DNA from: Microcoleus sp. bin48.metabat.b7b8b9.023
GTDB taxonomy: Bacteria > Cyanobacteriota > Cyanobacteriia > Cyanobacteriales > Microcoleaceae
Assembly (NCBI RefSeq): GCF_013299185.1
Contig: NZ_JAAFKG010000029.1
Location: 1-48,248, forward strand
Length of the DNA: 48,248 bases
Direction: 5' to 3'
Shown here: one piece after another, positions 28,601 to 33,978 of the stretch
How positions within the stretch are numbered: the stretch's first letter is position 1
How the letters are laid out: each line of letters opens with the position of its first letter
Position numbers and translations under genes: made by a program
Notes under the pieces: model-generated
Seen by the model: only the letters and a program-made list of their open reading frames with translations
Database searches by the model: none
What the model was told of the DNA's origin: nothing

Positions 28601-30212
28601 TTATGGCGATGCGTCTGTTGGCGGCGGGGGTTTGCTTCATCTTCACCCACTTCGCCGTTAAGTCTGCTACGAATGAAATGCGATCGTCCGCAGCGACATA
28701 TCCTACCACATCTGTTTCTAATTCGCTGTTCCAAGTCTGTACTGCTTTAAAAGAAACAGCCCGAGTAATGATTTTACCATCAACTTCGGGCAATGCCACA
28801 TTCATCGCCACATCGCGGGGGGAAAGTCCTTGCAATTCAGCTTCCCACTGTTGCAAACCGCCGCCGCTGAAGATTGCTTGCAAGATAGGAACATCTAAGG
28901 AGTTTAAACTATTTTGTTCCGGTTCTGGATTGTTGAAACCGGAGACTGCAAAACTTGTCGTATTGATAAGTAATTGAATTGGTTCGGATTCTTTTGGTTG
29001 AAAGTATTCCAGCAATTCTATTTGTAAATCAGGTTCCCGCAGCGAAGACACAAAGACGGGAACTGGTACTAAGTTTCGTTCTGCTAAAGCTTGACAAAGT
29101 GCATCAACTGGCGCTAAGTTTCCCGATAAGTAATGAGCGCGATAAAATAAAATGCCGACTTTCGCCTGGGTTGGTAAACCCGGAGATCCCCCCCAGCCCC
29201 CCTTAATAAGGGGGGGGCAAGAAGTTGTCAAAGTCTCGGTTTTTAAGGGCGATTTAGGAGCATTGGCATCGCTTGGTAAACCCGGAGATTCCCCCCAGCC
29301 CCCCTTAATAAGGGGGGGGCAAGAAGTTGTCAAAATCTCGGTTTTTAAGGGCGATTTAGGAGCATTGGCATCGCTTGGTAAACCCGGAGATTCCCCCCAG
29401 CTCCCCTTCTTAAGGGGGGGGCAAGAAGTTGTCAAAGTCTCAGTTTTTAAGGGTGATTTAGGAGCATTGGCATCGCTTGGTAAACCCGGAGATTCCCCCC
29501 AGCTCCCCTTCTTAAGGGGGGGGCAAGAAGTTGTCAAAGTCTCAGTTATTAAGGGGGATTTAGGGGGATCGGAATCTGGGTTCAAAGTCCCCCTTATTAA
29601 GGGGGATTTAGGGGGATCGGAATCTGGTAGTAAAATTCCCAAACCAGCCGTTGTATTTCCTCCCCAGTCATAAATTCCCACCCGAGAAACTGTTTGAGGA
29701 AGAGGCGGATTGTAAGCAGTTTTCAAACAAGTGTCAGCCGTAAACTTGAGTGCATTAACAAAATTCTGGACTCCGCCTTCAGTGAAATAACGCCACAGTT
29801 GATTTACTGCCGACAGCGATACATTAGAATGACTAATTAAATCTGGATCGGGACTATCTTCACCGGGCATTACAATCAATACCGCATTAGTTTTCTGCAC
29901 CGTTTCCCGCAGAACTTCTAATCCGTAAGACCAATAAGAACGCCCACCTAACAGCCTTAAAATTATTACCTCCGCGCGTTCTAAAATTTCCTCAGCGTAG
30001 GTGTCAATGGTTAATTGTTGCTGCAATTGAAGCAGATTTACGGCGCGCACTTTCGGGAATTCGGGTGGCATTTTGGATGCGGCGGCCGCGAGTGTTTGAA
30101 TGTCCGTGTCAGCAGCACTAATAAATACGATTGGTGCTGGGGTTTGCTGAATAAAAATTACTCCTTCTGCTTGAGGGTTCCAACCTCCGGGCGTAGCTGC
30201 TATTTTGTGCAT
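25689..30212 (-). CDS. cobN: Cobaltochelatase subunit CobN, expanded by in-frame repeats
   Basis: 1507 residues. The large chelatase subunit inserts cobalt into the corrin ring (cobalamin pathway) with ATPase partners that may be shared with Mg-chelatase. The start MHKIAATPGGWNPQAEG and PAPIVFISAADTDIQTLAAA are CobN-like. Core motifs include VGILFYRAHYLSGN, VFVGIQPSRGYEID, HAGKHGNLEWLPGKS, WGTSTMRTGGDDIAEAL, VDVTLRISGFFRDAF and FGSKPGAYGAGLQG. Without repeats it would be about 1250 residues, a usual cyanobacterial size. Residues about 190-350 are four 34-residue units (102 bp). Residues about 637-649 contain RRTEVLTTN. Residues about 1212-1311 are Pro/Gly-rich PPLQGGARGG / PPYQGGANS units. 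All three insertions keep frame and lie between conserved blocks. Confidence 0.92.
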   Translation of the reverse strand: MHKIAATPGGWNPQAEGVIFIQQTPAPIVFISAADTDIQTLAAAASKMPPEFPKVRAVNLLQLQQQLTIDTYAEEILERAEVIILRLLGGRSYWSYGLEVLRETVQKTNAVLIVMPGEDSPDPDLISHSNVSLSAVNQLWRYFTEGGVQNFVNALKFTADTCLKTAYNPPLPQTVSRVGIYDWGGNTTAGLGILLPDSDPPKSPLIRGTLNPDSDPPKSPLITETLTTSCPPLKKGSWGESPGLPSDANAPKSPLKTETLTTSCPPLKKGSWGESPGLPSDANAPKSPLKTEILTTSCPPLIKGGWGESPGLPSDANAPKSPLKTETLTTSCPPLIKGGWGGSPGLPTQAKVGILFYRAHYLSGNLAPVDALCQALAERNLVPVPVFVSSLREPDLQIELLEYFQPKESEPIQLLINTTSFAVSGFNNPEPEQNSLNSLDVPILQAIFSGGGLQQWEAELQGLSPRDVAMNVALPEVDGKIITRAVSFKAVQTWNSELETDVVGYVAADDRISFVADLTAKWVKMKQTPAANRRIAIILANYPTRNARLANGVGLDTPASCVEILKAMQEAGYRVDNIPSSGGELIEMLISGVTNDPEGRELRPVNQYLDLAEYEEYFATLPQQVQDGICNRWGLATGERRTEVLTTNLDAYLFPIPGIQFGNVFVGIQPSRGYEIDPSLNYHAPDLEPTHNYLAYYYWLREKLGIDAIIHAGKHGNLEWLPGKSVALSNKCYPEVALGALPNFYPFIVNDPGEGSQAKRRSQAVIIDHLTPPMTRAELYGPLQQLEALIDEYCEAQSLDPSRLPMIRDRIVALTNQENLDKDLGIQLNKSEFTEFITRTDGYLCELKESQIRDGLHIFGQCPQGRQLRDLIIAIARHPSTNRIGLTRALAKDLDYDFDPLTTAGDLTAELEAKAAELVDDLIKNIRVHPHPPAVKIGESTQQELDWIANYLLPSLLQTNQEITNLLRGLDGKHIPSGASGAPTRGRPDVLPTGRNFYSVDIRAIPTETAWRVGRVAAETLIERYTQENGEYPKTLGLSVWGTSTMRTGGDDIAEALALIGVQPIWDGPSRRVVDFEILPVSVLGRPRVDVTLRISGFFRDAFFNLIDLFDSAVKAVADLDEPAEDNPLAAQVKQEILDWELAGLSREDAQARSQFRVFGSKPGAYGAGLQGIIEAQNWTDDGDLATAYINWSSYAYTSTPSTSSGKDVANANSSLSCPPPLQGGANSNSCPPPLQGGARGGEFSASPPVYTPPTPPYQGGANSTNTPPTPPYQGGANSTNTPPYQGGANSNASLSCPPPLQGGARGGEFTGSEWGCSAPEAFTKRLGQMQIVLQNQDNREHDILDSDDYYQFQGGMTAAIRNLQGKNPETYFGDNSIPENPKVRQLREEIARVYRSRAVNPKWIEGAMRHGYKGAFEIAATVDFLFAYDATANCVEDFMYEGIAQAYIFDEKVQGFIQKNNPWALRDMAERLLEARQRGLWESASQDIIDKLRSIALEAEAVIESQ
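26286..26573. repeat. In-frame CCCCCCTTG..AAGGGGGG palindromes in cobN (C-terminal array)
   Basis: Six or seven palindromes of the type CCCCCCTTGATAAGGGGGG or CCCCCCTTGTAAAGGGGG, separated by short GGAATTAG or TTGGTGGAATTAG spacers. On the coding strand they give PPLQGGA and PPYQGGA peptides. Unit lengths vary but the total is in frame. Relatives lie in the second cobN array and intergenically at 36650-36775. Confidence 0.85.
28266..28306. repeat. Single in-frame GGACTTCAGTCC palindrome in cobN
   Basis: GGTTCGTAGTAAGGACTTCA followed by GTCCTTCTTTC. On the coding strand it gives RRTEVLTTN, the same peptide as in the carbamoyltransferase, between CNRWGLATGE and LDAYLFPIPG. Confidence 0.85.
29163..29625. 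repeat. Four in-frame 102-bp repeats in cobN (N-terminal array)
   Basis: GGTAAACCCGGAGAT starts at 29173, 29275, 29377 and 29479, exactly 102 bases apart. Each unit has a CCCCCC...AAGGGGGGG palindrome followed by a TTTTTAAGGGCGATTTAGG arm. Degenerate AAGGGGGATTTAGGGGGATC units extend the array to about 29625. On the coding strand a unit reads APKSPLKTETLTTSCPPLKK and so on, 34 residues. Confidence 0.9.
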
Positions 30213-30289
30213 TAAATTTTCCTCTATAATAAGTTAAAATTCCAAATTCTCAGAGACAAATGCTCTCACTTAATTCTTACACGAAAAAA

Positions 30290-30496
30290 GATGTTTGTAG
30301 TGAGGACTTTAGTCCTCAGATTTGGAGCGGACTAAAGTCCTCACTACGAGCCTGAAAAAAGATGTTTGTAGTGAGGACTTTAGTCCTCAGAGTTGGAGCG
30401 GACTAAAGTCCTCACTACGAGCCCGAAAAAAGATGTTTGTAGTGAGGACTTTAGTCCTCAGAGTTGGAGCGGACTAAAGTCCTCACTACGAACCTT
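30290..30496. repeat. Three tandem 71-bp units of the GGACTTTAGTCC family
   Basis: Units begin at 30291, 30362 and 30433 (ATGTTTGTAGTGAGGACTTT), period 71. Each holds GAGGACTTTAGTCCTC and its inverse GGACTAAAGTCCTCAC around a GAGTTGGAGC loop, so each can fold as a cruciform or long hairpin. The array lies between the cobN start and the end of the EamA gene. Confidence 0.85.
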
Positions 30497-30502
30497 GGAA
30501 AG

Positions 30503-31375
30503 TCATAAGGTGATAAAGAAAACTCCCAAAATCATGATAGCAGATCCTAACAATCTTTGCTGAATATCTTTTTCCTTAAAAATGAAATGACCGAAAAGTA
30601 CACCCATTAATACGCTGGTACGCTTAACTGCGATTACCTGCACAACTAAAGTCATTGTCAAAGCTTGCATCTGAAAAACGACTCCTAAAGCATTGACAAA
30701 ACCCATTGTTGCTAGCAGCGGTAATTGCTGGATAATTTTGCGGCTGGGGTTGGGGGTTTTGTGCAGTAAAACTGGTAACAATAACACACTCATGGTCGTA
30801 AATAAAGAGAACAACCAAAAAATCGGGGAAGAGTTTTGCACGCCTATTTTGTCGAAATTTGAGGTGATACTCCAGAGAAAGGCTACGATTAACATTAATT
30901 TTGGCCCTGGTTCGTGCAGTAGTGCTTTGAATGGGGCTAGGTATCCTTGAGATTTTTCTTTGATGTTTAATAGATAGGAACCAGTGACGATGAGAAAAAT
31001 TCCAATACAATCAAAAAAGTTGGGATATTCGCCGACAATTAACGGTGAAGTTAGCAGCATGAATAAGGGTGTCAAAGCTACTAGCGGCACGGTTAGGGAT
31101 AAGTCGGACAGTTTGATGGCTTTAATGTAGAGGATGGCTGTGACTGCATTGATGCTTCCTCCGATTAATAAGGCTATCCAAAATAGCGGGTTTAATTGGG
31201 GATTTAGTTGCGGTATTTTTATGAAAAATAAAAAGGGTAGTAAAAAAAGTGCTGAAAAAAATGCTAATGACCAAGCTACGACATATTCATCGTTTTTTTT
31301 CAGGTTTTGCTTGCTGAAAACGTCTTTTACGGCTTCAAAAAAAGCGGTGAGAATGCCAAAAATTAACCAAGTCAA
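30503..31375 (-). CDS. EamA/DMT-family transporter
   Basis: 290 residues with about ten hydrophobic helices in two halves, as usual for EamA (DMT superfamily) permeases. The N-terminus reads MTWLIFGILTAFFEAVKDVFSKQNLK. The second half begins near LMLIVAFLWSITSNFDKIGVQ, and the end is FGHFIFKEKDIQQRLLGSAIMILGVFFITL. Such proteins export small metabolites or amino acids; the substrate is unknown. The start is TTG at 31375, overlapping the livF stop (TTGA), so the two are probably translationally coupled. Orientation and overlap suggest one transcript with livF. Confidence 0.85.
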   Translation of the reverse strand: MTWLIFGILTAFFEAVKDVFSKQNLKKNDEYVVAWSLAFFSALFLLPFLFFIKIPQLNPQLNPLFWIALLIGGSINAVTAILYIKAIKLSDLSLTVPLVALTPLFMLLTSPLIVGEYPNFFDCIGIFLIVTGSYLLNIKEKSQGYLAPFKALLHEPGPKLMLIVAFLWSITSNFDKIGVQNSSPIFWLFSLFTTMSVLLLPVLLHKTPNPSRKIIQQLPLLATMGFVNALGVVFQMQALTMTLVVQVIAVKRTSVLMGVLFGHFIFKEKDIQQRLLGSAIMILGVFFITL

Positions 31376-32109
31376 CCTAAATATGCGCTCCTGACTCGCT
31401 CGTCGTTTAGCAAATCCGATCCTGTACCTGTGAGAGTCATGTTACCAGCTTCTAGTACGTAAGCCCGATCGGCAATTTGGAGCGCCAAATTAGCGTTTTG
31501 TTCTACCAACAAGATTGTAACCCCCGTAGAGCGTAGGTTTTGAATGATTCCGAAAATTTCTTTGACGATCGCAGGTGCTAAGCCTAAACTAGGTTCGTCC
31601 AATAATAGCAGTTTCGGGCGGCTCATGAGCGCGCGGGCGATCGCCAGCATTTGCTGTTCCCCGCCGCTAAGGGTTCCCGCCAGTTGAGTCCGCCTTTGGG
31701 CCAAGCGCGGAAATATCTCGAATTGGCGGCTTAAATCGGCTTTGATGGCTGCGAAGTTCGATCGCACATAAGCACCCAATTCCAAGTTAGCTAACACCGT
31801 CTGTTGCGCCAAAACCCTTCGTCCTTCTGGACTGTGGGCGATTCCCAATTTTACCACTTCGTGAGCTTGGCGGCGACTAATATCGCGCCCGCTGTAGATG
31901 ATTTGTCCTTCCCGGAAATTAACTATTTTAGAAATTGCTCTCAGGGTGGTACTTTTCCCTGCACCGTTAGCGCCGATGAGACTGACAACTTCGCCCGCAT
32001 TTACGGTTAAATTGATATTTTGCAGGGCTTGAATTCCTCCGTAATTTACACAGAGATTTTTGAGTTCTAACAGGATATTTTTGGTGGTCTTTGGGGGAAA
32101 ATCGTGCAT
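31372..32109 (-). CDS. livF: Branched-chain amino acid ABC transporter ATP-binding protein LivF-like
   Basis: 245 residues. One of two ATPase subunits of a LivFGHM/NatA-E-type uptake system for neutral or branched-chain amino acids. Walker A is GANGAGKST, the Q-loop region is GIAHSPEGRRVLAQQTV, the signature is LSGGEQQML, Walker B is LLLLDEPSLGLAP, and the H-loop equivalent is ILLVEQNANLAL. The Glu-Gln after Val at the switch position is typical of LivF, where LivG has EHH. The permease and binding-protein genes are not in this window. In cyanobacteria these genes are often scattered. A repeat-filled 257-base gap separates it from livG upstream. Confidence 0.9.
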   Translation of the reverse strand: MHDFPPKTTKNILLELKNLCVNYGGIQALQNINLTVNAGEVVSLIGANGAGKSTTLRAISKIVNFREGQIIYSGRDISRRQAHEVVKLGIAHSPEGRRVLAQQTVLANLELGAYVRSNFAAIKADLSRQFEIFPRLAQRRTQLAGTLSGGEQQMLAIARALMSRPKLLLLDEPSLGLAPAIVKEIFGIIQNLRSTGVTILLVEQNANLALQIADRAYVLEAGNMTLTGTGSDLLNDERVRSAYLG

Positions 32110-32146
32110 TTTATCTGACTTTGAGCTTGAAGTATATGAGATTATT

Positions 32147-32341
32147 GGTTGGGCTGGGCGGGTTTATGAGATTGTTAGTTTTATGCAGTTATTGTTTGTG
32201 AACCCGCCCCTACAATATTTCGGTAAAAACCTATTTTTGACAGCCATTAATATCAATTTTAATTTACATGATACCTGTAGGGGCGGGTTCGCCAACCGTA
32301 ATCGACTGAAATCGATCGTCTCATAAACCCGCCCCCACCCA
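32147..32341. repeat. Inverted pair of GGGGCGGGTT repeats between livG and livF
   Basis: Copy one (32147-32213) reads GGGCTGGGCGGGTTTATGAG...GTGAACCCGCCCCTAC. Copy two (32277-32341) reads GTAGGGGCGGGTTCGCCAAC...ATAAACCCGCCCCCACCC. Each copy is itself an inverted repeat, and the two are mutually inverted, as at 12.9-13.2 kb. No gene is visible in the gap. Confidence 0.7.
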
Positions 32342-32366
32342 AGGAACAATCTACTGTTTATTTTAT

Positions 32367-33179
32367 CTATTTTTCGTCTCCCAAATAAGCTTCTATTACA
32401 GCAGGATCGTTCCTAACAAGAGCAGGTTCACCCAAGGCAATAAGCTGACCAAAATGCAATACAGCAATGCGATCGCACAATCCCATCACCAGCGGTACGT
32501 GATGCTCGATCAATATTACAGTCAAATTGAATTGTTCCCGCACTTCCCGGATAAATTCGCTTAACTTTTGCTTTTCCTTGGGATTCATCCCCGCCGCTGG
32601 TTCATCTAACAGCAAGATTTGCGGTTCCAGGGCTAAGGCACGGGCAATTTCCAAACGCCTCTGATCGCCGTAGGGTAGGTTTTTGGCTTGTTCGCCCGCC
32701 CGATCGCCCAAACCGACCAAATCCAACAATTCCAACGCTTTTGCCTGGGTTTCGCGCTCCATGGCGTTAGATTCTGGTAAGCCGAAAATCCCCGATAGTA
32801 GCGATAATACCGGATTTTGCGATCGACTGTGGATGTGTCGGGCGATCGCCACATTCTCCAACACCGAAAGTTCCCCAAATAAACGAATATTTTGAAAAGT
32901 TCTGGCAATACCTTTGTTCGCAATTTGATGTGGTTTAAGTTGGGAAATATCCTCATTTTGATAAATCAGTTTTCCGCTGTTGCTGGGTATCAGCCCAGTC
33001 ATTAAATTAAATAGGGTAGTCTTGCCCGCGCCGTTAGGGCCGATCAGTCCAAATATCTCGTGTTTTTTAACTGTAAAAGATACGTCGTTTACCGCCACTA
33101 AACCGCCGAAGCGGCGAGTCAATCCTTGGGCTGCTAAGACGGGAGTGCTTTTTGAGAGGGTAAGTGGTTCGGAAATCAT
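32367..33179 (-). CDS. livG: Branched-chain amino acid ABC transporter ATP-binding protein LivG-like
   Basis: 270 residues from ATG 33179 ([26 protein letters not shown]). A longer frame reaching 33266 would run into the divergent DUF4258 gene and lacks family similarity, so it is rejected. Walker A is [30 protein letters not shown] is the LivG-type Q-loop region. The signature is [19 protein letters not shown], Walker B is [13 protein letters not shown], and the switch is [13 protein letters not shown]. LivG/LivF form the ATPase pair of the amino-acid importer. It heads the livG-livF-EamA run on the minus strand, with a 51-base divergent promoter region shared with the DUF4258 gene. Confidence 0.9.
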   Translation of the reverse strand: MISEPLTLSKSTPVLAAQGLTRRFGGLVAVNDVSFTVKKHEIFGLIGPNGAGKTTLFNLMTGLIPSNSGKLIYQNEDISQLKPHQIANKGIARTFQNIRLFGELSVLENVAIARHIHSRSQNPVLSLLSGIFGLPESNAMERETQAKALELLDLVGLGDRAGEQAKNLPYGDQRRLEIARALALEPQILLLDEPAAGMNPKEKQKLSEFIREVREQFNLTVILIEHHVPLVMGLCDRIAVLHFGQLIALGEPALVRNDPAVIEAYLGDEK

Positions 33180-33230
33180 CAAATATGATAGAATAGAGAT
33201 TATGTGATTATGCCTTAGACTTAAGTATAA

Positions 33231-33530
33231 ATGGAAGCCGAGGAAATTCAAGCAAGAGTTCGCCAAAATTTATATGTTTATACAGCTCATGGAGATATCG
33301 AGCGTCAGGCTGATGACTTAACTTTTACTCAGGTTGAGGAAGCTTTGCTCAACGGAGAGATTCTCGATCAATATCCTAATACTGGTCGAGGTGAAAGTTG
33401 TTTAGTATTAGGTTATGTAAGTGAGATATCCATTCATATAGTCTGCGGCTGGCGCGGTGAAAGAATAGCAATTATAACTGTCTATATTCCCAGTCCCCCA
33501 AATTTTATTAACCCTAGAACCAGAGGATAA
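33231..33530 (+). CDS. DUF4258 protein, possible toxin of a toxin-antitoxin pair
   Basis: 99 residues. The sequence MEAEEIQARVRQNLYVYTAHGDIERQADDLTFTQVEEALL is the DUF4258 pattern: a His near the start (YTAHGDIERQ), a helix, then strands with ILDQYPNTGRGESCLVLGYV and IHIVCGWRGERIAIITVYIP. DUF4258 proteins resemble RelE-fold mRNA interferases and are typically encoded just before a YgiT-type zinc finger gene, as here. The gap to the next gene is 4 bases. Toxin activity is inferred from the family and pairing. The Cys-x-Trp turn and the C-terminal strand look intact. Confidence 0.78.
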   Translation: MEAEEIQARVRQNLYVYTAHGDIERQADDLTFTQVEEALLNGEILDQYPNTGRGESCLVLGYVSEISIHIVCGWRGERIAIITVYIPSPPNFINPRTRG

Positions 33531-33534
33531 ACTG

Positions 33535-33786
33535 ATGCGAGAAATAATCCCATGTAATACCTGCGGTAGCAGTAGCTATGAGGAACGTAAAATCAATTAC
33601 TTGTACAGTCACAAAGGTAAATATTTGCTAGTTCCTAACACGCCAGTTGAGATTTGTATTGATTGCGGCATGATATATTATGATGCAGCAGTTCTTAAAG
33701 AAATTGAGCGCCGTTTCTTTGCTATTCACCAGCAGCATGAAATGCCCGATTCATATATCCAAATTCCCAGCAAAAGTTACACGTAA
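33535..33786 (+). CDS. YgiT-type zinc finger protein, probable antitoxin partner
   Basis: 83 residues. Two zinc-binding pairs: CNTCG near residue 8 and CIDCG near residue 42, within EICIDCGMIYYDAAVLKEIERRF. This matches the N-terminal domain of MqsA/YgiT antitoxins. The C-terminal helix-turn-helix of full MqsA is missing, which is normal for the short YgiT-type proteins paired with DUF4258. It starts 4 bases after the DUF4258 stop, so the two are co-translated. The C-terminus (DSYIQIPSKSYT) is short. DNA binding is not evident, so regulation of the pair by this protein is uncertain. Confidence 0.8.
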   Translation: MREIIPCNTCGSSSYEERKINYLYSHKGKYLLVPNTPVEICIDCGMIYYDAAVLKEIERRFFAIHQQHEMPDSYIQIPSKSYT

Positions 33787-33978
33787 AGAATTGTTGTTTA
33801 AGGAAAAAACCGGAATGTTATTAAAATCCCGCTTTTTAAGCAGGATTTAGGGCGCTCGATTTCACCACCGAGAAGCACAAATTTAGATCGCCCGAACTCT
33901 GGAAACCAATTTGATGAGAATGTAGATACAATAATTCAAATGGCTGAGACGGCTCATCAAATACAAGGATTCTGGCCC

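Noticed and set aside
29152..29673. 173-residue plus-strand ORF opposite cobN
   Set aside because: Antisense reading of the 102-bp repeats, with no independent features.
25689..30212. Magnesium chelatase subunit ChlH
   Set aside because: The N-terminus (ATPGGWNPQAEG, AADTDIQTLAAA) and the overall layout match CobN and not ChlH.
30213..30300. Cobalamin riboswitch upstream of cobN
   Set aside because: No B12-box-like sequence or multi-stem leader was found in the roughly 80 bases before the repeat array.
33180..33266. Longer LivG N-terminus
   Set aside because: It would overlap the divergent DUF4258 gene and adds sequence not found in LivG proteins.
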